Numbered from the stretch's first letter, positions 43,955 to 53,485 are shown. The stretch is 64,000 nucleotides of DNA from Imbroritus primus (GCF_964332355.1 NZ_OZ201293.1:806001-870000), one strand, 5' to 3'. Translations and numbers: made by a program. The notes: generated by a model from the sequence alone, not told the origin.

Positions 43955-45019
43955 ATGCTCGAATGGATTAGCACACAAGGTCAGGGCATCTTCGGCGCGG
44001 CGTGGCCGTACCTGTGGATGCTCGTCAAGATCGTCTGCATCGTGTTGCCGCTGCTGCTGTCGGTGGCCTACCTGATTCTCTGGGAGCGCAAGCTGATCGG
44101 CTGGATGCACGTGCGTCTCGGCCCGAACCGCGTCGGCCCGTTCGGCCTGCTGCAGCCGATTGCCGACGTGCTGAAGCTGCTGCTCAAGGAAGTGATGGTC
44201 CCGAACCAGGTCAGCCGCGGCATGTACATCGTTGCGCCCCTGATGGTGCTGATGCCGGCGCTGGCGATCTGGGCGGTGATCCCGTTTCAGGCAGAGGCCG
44301 TGCTGGCTGATGTGAATGCCGGCCTGCTATACGTCATCGCTATCAGTTCGATTGGCGTGTACGGTGTGATCCTGGCTGGCTGGGCCTCCAATTCGAAATA
44401 CGCCTTCCTCGGCGCGATGCGCGCTGCGGCACAGATGGTGTCGTACGAGATCGCCATGGGCTTTGCACTGGTGACGGTGCTGATGGTGTCGGGCAGCCTG
44501 AACATGAGCGCCATCGTCGAATCCCAGCAGCGCGGCTACTTTGCCGACATGGGACTGACGTTCCTGTCGTGGAACTGGCTGCCGCTGCTGCCGATGCTGG
44601 GTGTGTACTTCATCGCCGGCGTGGCCGAAACCAACCGTCATCCGTTCGACGTGGTGGAAGGCGAATCGGAAATCGTGGCCGGTCACATGATCGAGTACTC
44701 GGGCATGGCTTTCGCCATGTTCTTCCTGGCCGAGTACATCAACATGATCGTGATCTCGACGCTCACCGCTACCTTCTTCCTGGGCGGCTGGTCGGCACCG
44801 TTCGACAGCGTGGTCACGAACGCCATTCCGGGATTCTTCTGGCTGCTGATCAAGGTCTTCTTCCTGCTGTCCGTCTTCATCTGGATCCGCGCATCGTTCC
44901 CGCGCTACCGCTATGACCAGATCATGCGCCTGGGCTGGAAGATCTTCATTCCGCTGACCGTGGCCTGGGTGGTGATCATCGCCATCTGGATCAAGTCACC
45001 GTGGAACATCTGGGTGTAA
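43955..45019 (+). CDS. nuoH: NADH-quinone oxidoreductase subunit H
   Basis: A 354-residue eight-helix membrane subunit that joins the peripheral arm to the proton pumps and forms the quinone channel entrance. It has YLILWERKLIGWMHVRLGPNRVGPFGLLQP, the loop GVAETNRHPFDVVEGESEIVAGHMIEY and RASFPRYRYDQIM. Starts nine bases after nuoG. Confidence 0.98.
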   Translation: MLEWISTQGQGIFGAAWPYLWMLVKIVCIVLPLLLSVAYLILWERKLIGWMHVRLGPNRVGPFGLLQPIADVLKLLLKEVMVPNQVSRGMYIVAPLMVLMPALAIWAVIPFQAEAVLADVNAGLLYVIAISSIGVYGVILAGWASNSKYAFLGAMRAAAQMVSYEIAMGFALVTVLMVSGSLNMSAIVESQQRGYFADMGLTFLSWNWLPLLPMLGVYFIAGVAETNRHPFDVVEGESEIVAGHMIEYSGMAFAMFFLAEYINMIVISTLTATFFLGGWSAPFDSVVTNAIPGFFWLLIKVFFLLSVFIWIRASFPRYRYDQIMRLGWKIFIPLTVAWVVIIAIWIKSPWNIWV

Positions 45020-45023
45020 AGAC

Positions 45024-45515
45024 ATGCTACTTGCCATCAAGGAATTCTTTAACAGCCTGCTCCTGAGGGAACTCTTCAAGGGCATGGCGCTGACCGGCCG
45101 GTATCTGTTCGCCCGCAAGGTGACAGTGCTGTTCCCCGAGGAAAAGACGCCGCAGTCGCCGCGTTTCCGCGGCCTGCACGCGCTGCGCCGTTATCCGAAC
45201 GGCGAGGAGCGCTGCATTGCCTGCAAGCTGTGCGAGGCTGTCTGCCCGGCGCTGGCCATCACCATCGAATCGGACCAGCGCGACGACGGTACGCGCCGGA
45301 CCACGCGTTACGACATCGACCTGACCAAGTGCATCTTCTGCGGATTCTGCGAGGAAGCGTGCCCGGTCGACGCGATCGTCGAAACGCATATTCTGGAATA
45401 CCACGGTGAGAAGCGGGGCGACCTGTACTTCACCAAGAACATGCTGCTGGCAGTCGGCGACCGGTACGAACCGGAAATCGCGGAACGCCGTGCGGCGGAT
45501 GCCAAGTATCGCTGA
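45024..45515 (+). CDS. nuoI: NADH-quinone oxidoreductase subunit I
   Basis: A 163-residue subunit with two [4Fe-4S] clusters (N6a, N6b): ERCIACKLCEAVCPALAI and KCIFCGFCEEACPVDAI. The N-terminal amphipathic segment is typical. It lies four bases after nuoH; then a 108-base gap with hairpins precedes nuoJ. Confidence 0.98.
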   Translation: MLLAIKEFFNSLLLRELFKGMALTGRYLFARKVTVLFPEEKTPQSPRFRGLHALRRYPNGEERCIACKLCEAVCPALAITIESDQRDDGTRRTTRYDIDLTKCIFCGFCEEACPVDAIVETHILEYHGEKRGDLYFTKNMLLAVGDRYEPEIAERRAADAKYR

Positions 45516-45623
45516 TGTCGACTGCAGCCGGCTGCTTCGGTAGCAGGCTGCGTACCGGGGAACTCCTGCGTCTTAAGCCATGACGCTCCGCAATTGCGGG
45601 GCGGGTAGGAACTAAAGAGAAAC
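45516..45623 (+). other. Structured gap between nuoI and nuoJ
   Basis: This is the longest untranslated gap inside the nuo operon. It can form a GCAGCC/GGCTGC stem (45524-45551) and a stronger hairpin CGCTCCGC-AATT-GCGGGGCG (45584-45603) containing the 12-base palindrome CCGCAATTGCGG. No T-run follows, so it looks like an mRNA processing or stability element rather than a terminator. Confidence 0.45.
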
Positions 45624-46259
45624 ATGGAACCGATCACAATCATTTTCTATGCCTTTGCGACGGTGCTGGTGCTGGCCGCGCTGAAGGTCATTACCGCGCG
45701 GAACCCGGTGCACTCAGCCCTGTACCTGGTGCTGTCGTTCTTCACAGCCGCTGCCATCTGGATGCTGCTGCAGGCCGAGTTCCTGGCCATCCTGCTGGTG
45801 CTCGTCTATGTCGGCGCGGTGATGGTGCTGTTCCTGTTCGTGGTGATGATGATCGACATCGACATCGCTCACCTGCGCCGCGATTTCTGGACGTACGTAC
45901 CGATGGCTTCGGTGGTCGGCGCGATCATCATCCTGGAAATGGCCATCGTGCTGGTGCGCAGCTTCATCGGCCGCACCTCGCCGGTCCATGCTGTCGACAA
46001 GGGCGCGAACTACTCGAATACCGCCGAACTCGGCAAGGTGCTCTACACCGATTACATCTATGCCTTTGAAGTGGCCGGCATCATCCTGCTGGTGGCGATC
46101 GTCGCCGCCGTGGCGCTGACCCTGCGCAAGCGCAAGGATGCCAAGTCCCAGAACGTGTCCGAGCAGCTGCGCGTGCGGGCCAAGGACCGTATCCGCATCG
46201 TGTCGATGCCGTCCGAATCCACCGGTTCCGGCGATGCCGCGGCCGACTCGAAGAACTGA
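45624..46259 (+). CDS. nuoJ: NADH-quinone oxidoreductase subunit J
   Basis: A 211-residue membrane subunit with about five helices: ARNPVHSALYLVLSFFTAAA, EFLAILLVLVYVGAVMVLFLFVVMM and a final helix before a basic C-terminal tail. The pi-bulge helix TM3 segment is recognisable. Its 40-residue polar C-terminal tail (from LRKRKDAKSQNVSE) is characteristic of betaproteobacteria. Confidence 0.96.
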   Translation: MEPITIIFYAFATVLVLAALKVITARNPVHSALYLVLSFFTAAAIWMLLQAEFLAILLVLVYVGAVMVLFLFVVMMIDIDIAHLRRDFWTYVPMASVVGAIIILEMAIVLVRSFIGRTSPVHAVDKGANYSNTAELGKVLYTDYIYAFEVAGIILLVAIVAAVALTLRKRKDAKSQNVSEQLRVRAKDRIRIVSMPSESTGSGDAAADSKN

Positions 46260-46267
46260 GGTCCGTC

Positions 46268-46573
46268 ATGTTGTCGCTTGCCCATTTCCTGGTTCTCGGC
46301 GCGATCCTGTTTGCCATCAGCATCGTCGGCATCTTCCTGAATCGCAAGAACGTCATCGTGCTGCTGATGGCGATCGAACTGATGCTGCTGGCCGTGAACA
46401 TGAACTTCGTGGCCTTTTCGCACTATCTGGGCGATCTGGCCGGACAGATCTTCGTCTTCTTCATCCTGACCGTGGCCGCGGCCGAATCCGCGATCGGTCT
46501 GGCGATTCTGGTGGTGCTGTTCCGTAACCTGGACACCATCAACGTTGACGATCTCGACAGTCTGAAGGGCTGA
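46268..46573 (+). CDS. nuoK: NADH-quinone oxidoreductase subunit K
   Basis: A 101-residue three-helix subunit, MrpC-related. The conserved glutamates for proton translocation are in LLMAIELMLLAVNMNFV (TM2) and VAAAESAIGLAILV (TM3). It follows nuoJ by eight bases. Confidence 0.97.
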   Translation: MLSLAHFLVLGAILFAISIVGIFLNRKNVIVLLMAIELMLLAVNMNFVAFSHYLGDLAGQIFVFFILTVAAAESAIGLAILVVLFRNLDTINVDDLDSLKG

Positions 46574-46629
46574 CCGGGTCATGTTCCGAACATCGCAATC
46601 CGCGCCAACCGTGAGTCAATAAGCGTCCT

Positions 46630-48708
46630 ATGTCCAACACGCTCAACCCCACCCTGTTGCTGGCGATCCCGCTGGCGCCGCTCGTCGGCGCGATCATCGC
46701 GGGCCTGTTCTGCACCAAGTTCCTCAGCCTGTCGCTGAGCGAAGGTCGTGCCGGACGCACCATCTCGCACAGCGCCACCATTCTCGGCGTGGCGATCTCG
46801 TTCGTGCTGTCGGTCATGACGCTGCTCGACGTGCTCAACGGCGCCAGCTTCAATGCCACCATCTACGAATGGATGACGGTCGGTTCGCTGAAGATGGAGA
46901 TCGGTTTCCTGGTCGACTCGCTCACGGCCATGATGATGTGCGTGGTGACCTTTGTCTCGCTGATGGTGCATATCTACACCATCGGCTACATGCAGGACGA
47001 TCCGGGCTACAACCGCTTCTTCTCGTACATCTCGCTGTTCACCTTCTCGATGCTCATGCTGGTCATGAGCAACAACTTCCTGCAACTGTTCTTCGGCTGG
47101 GAAGCCGTGGGCCTGGTGTCGTACCTGCTGATCGGTTTCTGGTACACCCGCCCGACCGCCATCTTCGCCAACATGAAGGCGTTCCTCGTCAACCGTGTCG
47201 GCGACTTCGGCTTCATTCTCGGTATCGGCCTGCTGCTGGCCTACAGCGGCAGCCTGAACTACACCGACGTGTTCGCCGCACGCGAACAGCTGGCGACCGT
47301 GATCTTCCCGGGCACTGACTGGATGATGCTGACGGTGGCGTGCATCTGCCTGTTCATCGGCGCGATGGGCAAGTCCGCACAGTTCCCGCTGCATGTCTGG
47401 CTGCCGGATTCGATGGAAGGCCCGACGCCGATTTCCGCACTGATCCACGCTGCCACCATGGTGACCGCCGGTATCTTCATGGTTGGCCGCATGTCGCCGC
47501 TGTTCGAACTGTCGGACATGGCACTGTCGTTCATCATCGTCATCGGTTCGATCACCGCGCTGTTCATGGGCTTCCTGGGCATCGTGCAGAACGACATCAA
47601 ACGCGTGGTCGCGTACTCGACGCTGTCCCAGCTCGGCTACATGACGGTGGCACTTGGCGCTTCGGCCTACCAGATCGGCGTGTTCCACCTGATGACGCAC
47701 GCCTTCTTCAAGGCGCTGCTGTTCCTCGCCGCAGGTTCCGTGATCATCGGCATGCACCATGACCAGGACATGCGCAATATGGGCGGCCTGCGCAAGTACA
47801 TGCCGATTACCTGGATCACCTCGCTGATCGGTTCGCTGGCACTGATCGGCACGCCGTTCTTCGCGGGCTTCTATTCGAAGGATCTGATCATCGAGGCCGT
47901 CAAGCACTCGACCATTCCTGGCTCGGGCTTTGCGTACTTCGCGGTGATGGCTGGCGTGTTCGTCACGGCCTTCTACTCGTTCCGCCTGTATTTCCTCGTA
48001 TTCCACGGCGAAGAGCGTTTCGGCAAGCCGCATGCGCATCCGGAAGACACGCATCACGAGACTGAGGAAGACGCAGGCGACGATCACCACCATGGCCTGG
48101 CACCGGGCGAGAAGCCGCACGAGTCGCCATGGGTCGTGACGCTGCCGCTGGTGCTGCTGGCGATTCCGTCGATCTTCATTGGCGCCTGGGCCATCGAGCC
48201 GATGCTCTTCGGCGAGTTCTTCAAGAACGGCGTGGCCTTCAAGGATGTCATCTTCGTGGCCGACAGCCATGGTGCGATGGCGACCCTCAAGGAACATTTC
48301 CATGGCTGGCTGGCCCTGGGCCTGCACGGCTTCATGACCCCGGTGTTCGCCCTGGCGCTGGCGGGCGTGGTGCTGGCCTGGTTCTTCTACATGAAGCGTC
48401 CGGACATTCCGGCGGCTATCCAGAAGAAGTTCCATGGTATCTACACACTGCTCGACAACAAGTACTACATGGATCGCTTCAACGAAGTGGTGTTCGGCGG
48501 CGGCGCACGTGCGCTCGGTACCGGCTTGTGGAAGGGCGGCGACCAGCGCGGCATCGATGGCCTGGTGAACGGCAGCGCACGCGTCGTGGGCTGGATCGCC
48601 AACGTGACCCGTCTGCTGCAGTCCGGCTACATCTACCACTATGCCTTTGCGATGATTCTGGGCGTGGTGGCCTTGATGACGATCTTTGTCACGCTGGGTA
48701 GCAAATAA
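46630..48708 (+). CDS. nuoL: NADH-quinone oxidoreductase subunit L
   Basis: A 692-residue antiporter-like proton pump with about sixteen helices. The key glutamate/lysine region GWEAVGLVSYLLIGFWY and GKSAQFPLHVWLPDSMEGPTPISALIHAATMV are present, as is the lateral helix at the C-terminus. A His/acid-rich loop near residues 465-500 (PHAHPEDTHHETEEDAGDDH) is an insertion typical of related Burkholderiales and might bind metal. Confidence 0.97.
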   Translation: MSNTLNPTLLLAIPLAPLVGAIIAGLFCTKFLSLSLSEGRAGRTISHSATILGVAISFVLSVMTLLDVLNGASFNATIYEWMTVGSLKMEIGFLVDSLTAMMMCVVTFVSLMVHIYTIGYMQDDPGYNRFFSYISLFTFSMLMLVMSNNFLQLFFGWEAVGLVSYLLIGFWYTRPTAIFANMKAFLVNRVGDFGFILGIGLLLAYSGSLNYTDVFAAREQLATVIFPGTDWMMLTVACICLFIGAMGKSAQFPLHVWLPDSMEGPTPISALIHAATMVTAGIFMVGRMSPLFELSDMALSFIIVIGSITALFMGFLGIVQNDIKRVVAYSTLSQLGYMTVALGASAYQIGVFHLMTHAFFKALLFLAAGSVIIGMHHDQDMRNMGGLRKYMPITWITSLIGSLALIGTPFFAGFYSKDLIIEAVKHSTIPGSGFAYFAVMAGVFVTAFYSFRLYFLVFHGEERFGKPHAHPEDTHHETEEDAGDDHHHGLAPGEKPHESPWVVTLPLVLLAIPSIFIGAWAIEPMLFGEFFKNGVAFKDVIFVADSHGAMATLKEHFHGWLALGLHGFMTPVFALALAGVVLAWFFYMKRPDIPAAIQKKFHGIYTLLDNKYYMDRFNEVVFGGGARALGTGLWKGGDQRGIDGLVNGSARVVGWIANVTRLLQSGYIYHYAFAMILGVVALMTIFVTLGSK

Positions 48709-48721
48709 GGGAATAGGAAAA

Positions 48722-50188
48722 ATGGTTCTGTCGTTCGCTATCTGGCTGCCTATCTTCTTTGGCCTGGTGGTCCTGGCATTCGGGTCTGACCGCAGTCCCG
48801 GCTTCGTCCGCTGGATGTCGCTGTTTGGTGCGGTGGTCAGCTTCCTGGTGACGCTGCCACTGATCTCCGGCTTCGATACGTCGTCGGCCGGCCTGCAGTT
48901 CGTCGAGAAGGTCCTGTGGATCGACCGCTTCAACATCCAGTACTTCCTGGGCGTAGACGGGCTATCGATGTGGTTCATTCCACTGACTGCCTTCATCACC
49001 ATCATCGTCGTGCTGGCTGGCTGGGAGGTCATCACCGACCGCGTGGCGCAGTACATGGCCGCGTTCCTGATCCTCTCCGGCCTGATGGTCGGCGTGTTCA
49101 GTGCGCTCGACGGCCTGCTGTTCTACGTATTCTTCGAAGCCACGCTGATTCCGATGTACATCATCATCGGCGTGTGGGGCGGAGCGAACCGCGTCTATGC
49201 CGCGTTCAAGTTCTTCCTCTACACGCTGCTCGGCTCGCTGCTGATGCTGGTGGCGTTGCTATACCTGTACAACCTGACCGGCTCGTTCGAGATTCCGCAA
49301 TGGCACCAGGCCAAGATCGGCATGGAGGCGCAGGTATTGCTGTTCATCGCCTTCTTCATGGCCTTTGCCGTGAAGGTACCGATGTGGCCGGTGCACACCT
49401 GGCTGCCCGATGCCCACGTGGAAGCGCCGACTGGTGGTTCGATCGTGCTGGCGGCCATCATGCTGAAGCTCGGTGCCTACGGTTTCCTGCGATTCTCGCT
49501 GCCGATCGCGCCGGATGCGAGCCACCTGCTGTCGGGCGTCGTCATCGCTCTGTCGCTGATCGCCGTGATCTACATCGGCCTGGTCGCGCTGGTGCAGGCG
49601 GACATGAAGAAGCTGGTGGCGTACTCGTCGATTGCCCACATGGGTTTCGTCACGCTCGGTTTCTTCATCTTCAATGACATCGGCGTGGAAGGCGCGATCG
49701 TGCAGATGATCTCGCACGGCTTTATCTCCGGCGCGATGTTCTTTTCGATCGGCGTGCTGTACGACCGCGTGCATTCGCGGCGGATTGCCGACTACGGTGG
49801 CGTGGTCAACACCATGCCGAAGTTCGCGGCGTTCTCGGTGCTGTTCGCCATGGCCAACTGTGGCCTGCCCGCTACCTCCGGTTTCGTCGGCGAGTTCATG
49901 GTGATTCTCGGCGCCGTCAAGTTCAATTTCTGGATCGGTCTGTTGGCCGCCACCGCGCTGATCCTGGGTGCCGCCTACTCGCTGTGGCTGGTCAAGCGCG
50001 TGGTGTTCGGCCCGGTGGTGCACAAGCACGTCGCCGAGCTGCTCGACATCAACCGCCGCGAGTTCGCCATCCTGGTTCTGCTGGCCGCGCTGACCATCTT
50101 CATGGGCGTGTATCCCAAGCCCTTTACCGACGTGATGCATGCTTCTGTGGTGAATCTCCTCACCCACGTGGCGCAGTCGAAGCTGTAA
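48722..50188 (+). CDS. nuoM: NADH-quinone oxidoreductase subunit M
   Basis: A 488-residue antiporter-like proton pump. It contains FFEATLIPMYIIIGVWGG with the essential glutamate, VKVPMWPVHTWLPDAHVEAPTGGS with the key lysine and histidine region, and KKLVAYSSIAHMGFV. The start is ATG at 48722, 13 bases after nuoL; an upstream extension would overlap nuoL. Confidence 0.97.
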   Translation: MVLSFAIWLPIFFGLVVLAFGSDRSPGFVRWMSLFGAVVSFLVTLPLISGFDTSSAGLQFVEKVLWIDRFNIQYFLGVDGLSMWFIPLTAFITIIVVLAGWEVITDRVAQYMAAFLILSGLMVGVFSALDGLLFYVFFEATLIPMYIIIGVWGGANRVYAAFKFFLYTLLGSLLMLVALLYLYNLTGSFEIPQWHQAKIGMEAQVLLFIAFFMAFAVKVPMWPVHTWLPDAHVEAPTGGSIVLAAIMLKLGAYGFLRFSLPIAPDASHLLSGVVIALSLIAVIYIGLVALVQADMKKLVAYSSIAHMGFVTLGFFIFNDIGVEGAIVQMISHGFISGAMFFSIGVLYDRVHSRRIADYGGVVNTMPKFAAFSVLFAMANCGLPATSGFVGEFMVILGAVKFNFWIGLLAATALILGAAYSLWLVKRVVFGPVVHKHVAELLDINRREFAILVLLAALTIFMGVYPKPFTDVMHASVVNLLTHVAQSKL

Positions 50189-50207
50189 CGAGGAGACAGG
50201 ACCCATC

Positions 50208-51695
50208 ATGTCTACGATGAAAATCGCGCCCGCATTGACCCCCGTCCTGCCGGTCATTTTCCTGGCGGTGATGATCGCCGTCACGAACTGGATCGATATC
50301 CTGCGCAAGAAAGGCAGCACGAGCGCCGCCTATCCGATGTCGCTGCTGACCACGCTGGTACTGGCCGCGTGGTGTGCGGTGCTCGCCGGCGCCAGTGACG
50401 CAACCCATTACCTGTTCAGCAACCTGGTCGTCCTCGACCCGATGGCTTACATTCTGATGTCTGGCTGTGCCATCGCGCTGTTCGCAACGCTGGTGTACTC
50501 GCGCCAGTACGTGCGCGACCGCGAACTGGATACCGGCGAGTTCTACATGCTGGCCCTGTTCACGCTGCTGGGCCAGTTTGTGATGATCAGCGGCAACAAT
50601 TTCCTGACGCTGTACCTCGGTCTGGAGCTGCTGGCGCTGTCGTCGTACGCGCTGGTGGCGCTGCGCCGCCTGTCCGGCCAATCGTCGGAATCGGCCATGA
50701 AGTACTTTGTGCTGGGTGCGCTGGCCTCCGGTTTCCTGCTGTATGGCATCTCGATGCTCTATGGCGCGACCGGCTCGCTCGAGCTGCGCGAGGTGTTTGC
50801 CGCCATCGCCACCGGCCGCATCAACACCATGATCCTGGTGTTCGGCGTGGTATTCGTGGTGGCCGGACTGGCCTTCAAGCTGGGCGCGGCACCGTTCCAC
50901 ATGTGGATTCCCGATATCTACCAGGGCTCGCCCACCGCGGTGACGCTGCTGATCGCCGGTGCGCCGAAGCTGGCGGCCTTCGCCCTCGTGCTGCGCCTGC
51001 TCGTCGAAGGCCTGCTGCCGCTGGCGTTCGACTGGCAGAATATGCTGGTCATCCTCGCGGTGCTGTCGCTGGCCGTGGGTAACCTGACCGCCATCGCGCA
51101 GACCAACCTGAAGCGCATGCTGGCGTACTCGACCATCTCGCACATGGGCTTCATGCTGCTGGGCTTCCTGTCCGGCGTGGTGGGTGGCAGTGCCGAGGGT
51201 GCGCCGGCCGCCTACAGCTCGGCGATGTTCTATGCGCTGACCTATGTGCTGACGACGCTCGGCACCTTCGGCATGGTCATGCTGTTCGCGCGCAAGGGTT
51301 TCGAGGCGGAAGAACTGGCCGACATGCGTGGCCTGTCCAAGAAGAGCCCGTGGTTTGCGTTTCTTATGCTGATCATGATGTTCTCGCTGGCCGGCCTGCC
51401 GCCGACGGTGGGGTTCTATGCCAAGCTCGCGGTGCTGAGTGCCGTGGTCAATGCCGGCATGACCTGGCTGGCCGTGGTGGCTGTGCTGTTCTCACTGATT
51501 GGTGCGTTCTATTACCTGCGCGTGATCAAGCTGATGTACTTCGACGAGCCGGCTGATACGCAGCCCGTACAGGCCACGTTTGGCTTCCGTTCGCTGATGA
51601 GCGTCAATGGCCTGCTGGTGCTGCTCTTGGGCATCTTCCCGGCCGACTTGATGCGCCTGTGCTACGAGGCGATCCGTGCCTCGCTGGCAGCGTAA
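50208..51695 (+). CDS. nuoN: NADH-quinone oxidoreductase subunit N
   Basis: A 495-residue antiporter-like proton pump, the last of the 14 nuo genes. Motifs: YLGLELLALSSYALVALRR with its glutamate, FKLGAAPFHMWIPDIYQGSPT and KRMLAYSTISHMGFMLLG. It follows nuoM by 19 bases with AGGAG upstream. All 14 subunits are intact, so this is a complete complex I. Confidence 0.97.
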   Translation: MSTMKIAPALTPVLPVIFLAVMIAVTNWIDILRKKGSTSAAYPMSLLTTLVLAAWCAVLAGASDATHYLFSNLVVLDPMAYILMSGCAIALFATLVYSRQYVRDRELDTGEFYMLALFTLLGQFVMISGNNFLTLYLGLELLALSSYALVALRRLSGQSSESAMKYFVLGALASGFLLYGISMLYGATGSLELREVFAAIATGRINTMILVFGVVFVVAGLAFKLGAAPFHMWIPDIYQGSPTAVTLLIAGAPKLAAFALVLRLLVEGLLPLAFDWQNMLVILAVLSLAVGNLTAIAQTNLKRMLAYSTISHMGFMLLGFLSGVVGGSAEGAPAAYSSAMFYALTYVLTTLGTFGMVMLFARKGFEAEELADMRGLSKKSPWFAFLMLIMMFSLAGLPPTVGFYAKLAVLSAVVNAGMTWLAVVAVLFSLIGAFYYLRVIKLMYFDEPADTQPVQATFGFRSLMSVNGLLVLLLGIFPADLMRLCYEAIRASLAA

Positions 51696-51709
51696 AGGGA
51701 ACGCGTACG

Positions 51710-52012
51710 ATGTCGACCGCTGCAGGTGGCTGGTTTGTAATCCTGCTGGCGCTGGTGCTGGCGAATCTGCCGTTCATCAACCAGCGCCTGTTCCTGCTGA
51801 TTCCCCTGCGTTCGGGCCGCAAGTCGCTGTGGCTGCGATTGCTCGAGCTGTGCGTGTACTACGTCGTGGCCGGCCTCGTCGGTTTTGCGGTCGAGTCGAG
51901 CATTGGCGGTGCGTTTCCGCAAGGCTGGCAGTTCTACGCGATTACCGCGAGCATGATGCTGGTGTTCGCATTTCCCGGTTTTACCTGGCGGTATCTGGTC
52001 AAGCACCGCTGA
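51710..52012 (+). CDS. DUF2818 family membrane protein
   Basis: A 100-residue protein with three hydrophobic segments: GWFVILLALVLANLPFINQR, LLELCVYYVVAGLVGFAVES and FYAITASMMLVFAFPGFTWRYL. It starts 14 bases after nuoN. This small protein regularly follows nuoN in Burkholderiales and may be an accessory or assembly factor of complex I, which is inferred from position only. Confidence 0.85.
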   Translation: MSTAAGGWFVILLALVLANLPFINQRLFLLIPLRSGRKSLWLRLLELCVYYVVAGLVGFAVESSIGGAFPQGWQFYAITASMMLVFAFPGFTWRYLVKHR

Positions 52013-52036
52013 GGGTCTCGTGCTGTGGAGGGCGCG

Positions 52037-52615
52037 ATGTCTGACGAGCATCTGAAGGAATCCCGCCTGGCCTCGGCCACCTTGCATCGCGGCAACTTCC
52101 TGACCCTCAAGCAGGATATCGTGCAGCTTCCGAACGGCCGGCAAGCCGGCCGCGAATTCGTGGAGCATCCTGGCGCGGTCATGATGATTCCACTGTTCGA
52201 TGACGGCACCGTCTTGCTGGAGCGGCAATACCGCTATCCGGTCGAGCAGGTGATGGTCGAGTTTCCCGCCGGCAAGCTGGATCCCGAAGAGGGTGCGCTG
52301 GCATGCGGCAAGCGCGAGCTGATTGAGGAAACAGGCTATCAGGCTGCGCAATGGGACTACCTGACGCGCATCCACCCCGTCATTTCGTATTCCACCGAAT
52401 TCATCGACCTGTTCCTGGCGCGCTCGCTCACGCCGGGTGAACAGGATCTCGATGACGGTGAATTCATCGAACTATTCATGCTGCCCGCAGGCCAGTTGAT
52501 CGACTGGGTGCGGCAGGGCCGTGTCACGGACGTCAAGACCATGATCGGCACGTTCTGGCTGGAAAAGATCCTGTCCGGCACGTGGCAGCCGGGCGAGCAG
52601 CCTGTGCCCGCCTGA
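52037..52615 (+). CDS. NUDIX hydrolase (ADP-ribose pyrophosphatase type)
   Basis: A 192-residue hydrolase with the Nudix box GKLDPEEGALACGKRELIEETGY (G-x5-E-x7-RE-x2-EE-x-G) at about residues 80-102. It resembles ADP-ribose diphosphatase, which splits ADP-ribose to AMP and ribose 5-phosphate and recycles NAD breakdown products, fitting its place after the NADH dehydrogenase operon. ATG at 52037 follows GGAGGG by four bases; GTG at 52025 is less likely. Confidence 0.92.
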   Translation: MSDEHLKESRLASATLHRGNFLTLKQDIVQLPNGRQAGREFVEHPGAVMMIPLFDDGTVLLERQYRYPVEQVMVEFPAGKLDPEEGALACGKRELIEETGYQAAQWDYLTRIHPVISYSTEFIDLFLARSLTPGEQDLDDGEFIELFMLPAGQLIDWVRQGRVTDVKTMIGTFWLEKILSGTWQPGEQPVPA

Positions 52616-53005
52616 GGCGTCTCATTCCCTGGCTCCCGATACGGGGTGCATGCCAGCGTGGCTGTTGAGTAGCCCGCAAGACCGTATGTTCCGCGGGCCT
52701 GCGTGGCTTCTCCTGGGTCCCCATGATAGTTGCCGGCTGGCGCCGGTCCTCGCCTGACGTGTCGCAGGGCCTCGTTGATTCCGCTATCTGTCATAAATTC
52801 GAACGATCGTTCACAAAACGGCTGATCAACGCTACTATTGTGTCCGGGCGTCATGGCGCCGCACAGGCATGACGGGATGGTCTGCGATGCAGCGTCCATG
52901 CGGCCGCGACACAACAGCGGGGCGGCGGAGCGGTGCCCGCCGGCGCCACGCCACAAGCAGGGCCGGAAAAGCCGGCCGATACCAATATCTGGACAGGAGA
53001 GCAGC
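52616..53005 (+). other. 390-base intergenic region before the MaoC gene
   Basis: I see no gene here. The left 170 bases are featureless; the right part contains a palindromic operator and promoter (52801-52838) for the dehydratase gene and a presumed 160-base leader ending in GGACAGGAGAG before the start codon. Confidence 0.55.
52801..52838 (+). promoter_or_regulatory. Promoter with overlapping palindromic operator upstream of the MaoC gene
   Basis: TTCACA (52810-52815) and TACTAT (52833-52838) with a 17-base spacer form a good sigma-70 promoter. The perfect 12-base palindrome GAACGATCGTTC (52801-52812) overlaps the -35, a classic place for a TetR-type repressor. A palindrome with the same ACGATCGT core lies in front of the 3-hydroxyacyl-CoA dehydrogenase gene. 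Confidence 0.6.
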
Positions 53006-53485
53006 ATGCGCGTCATTGAATCGCTGGAGCAACTCGAGGAACTGGTCGGCCAGGAAGTGGCCGTGGGCGAATGGGTCGAAGTGACGCAGGAGCAGGTGAA
53101 CCTGTTTGCCGACGCCACCGGCGATCATCAGTGGATCCACGTCGATGTCGAACGCTCCAAGCGCGAGTCGCCTTACGGTGCGCCGATCGCGCACGGCTAT
53201 CTGACGCTGTCGCTGATTCCGTTGCTGATGAAGAAAGCCATCGAGATGCGCAATGTGAAGATGGGCGTGAACTACGGCCTGAACCGCGTGCGCTTCATGG
53301 CGCCGGTGCCGGTGGGCAGCCGCTTGCGCGCGCGCGCCAAGCTGCTGTCGGTGGAAAGCATCGAGTCGCCGAAGAACCGTCCCGACCTGAAGGGCGCGCA
53401 GGTGATCATGCAGGTGACGGTCGAGCGCGAGGGCAGCGACCGCCCGGTGTGCGTGGCGGAAACGATCTCGCGCCGCTTTAGCTGA
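53006..53485 (+). CDS. MaoC-like (R)-specific enoyl-CoA hydratase
   Basis: A 159-residue hot-dog-fold hydratase. The hydratase-2 motif is FADATGDHQWIHVDVERSKRESPYGAPIAHGYLT, with catalytic Asp and His in the D-x4-H pattern. Such enzymes hydrate enoyl-CoA to (R)-3-hydroxyacyl-CoA and can feed polyhydroxyalkanoate synthesis from beta-oxidation. The start has AGGAGA upstream. Its promoter carries the palindromic operator described above. Confidence 0.92.
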   Translation: MRVIESLEQLEELVGQEVAVGEWVEVTQEQVNLFADATGDHQWIHVDVERSKRESPYGAPIAHGYLTLSLIPLLMKKAIEMRNVKMGVNYGLNRVRFMAPVPVGSRLRARAKLLSVESIESPKNRPDLKGAQVIMQVTVEREGSDRPVCVAETISRRFS

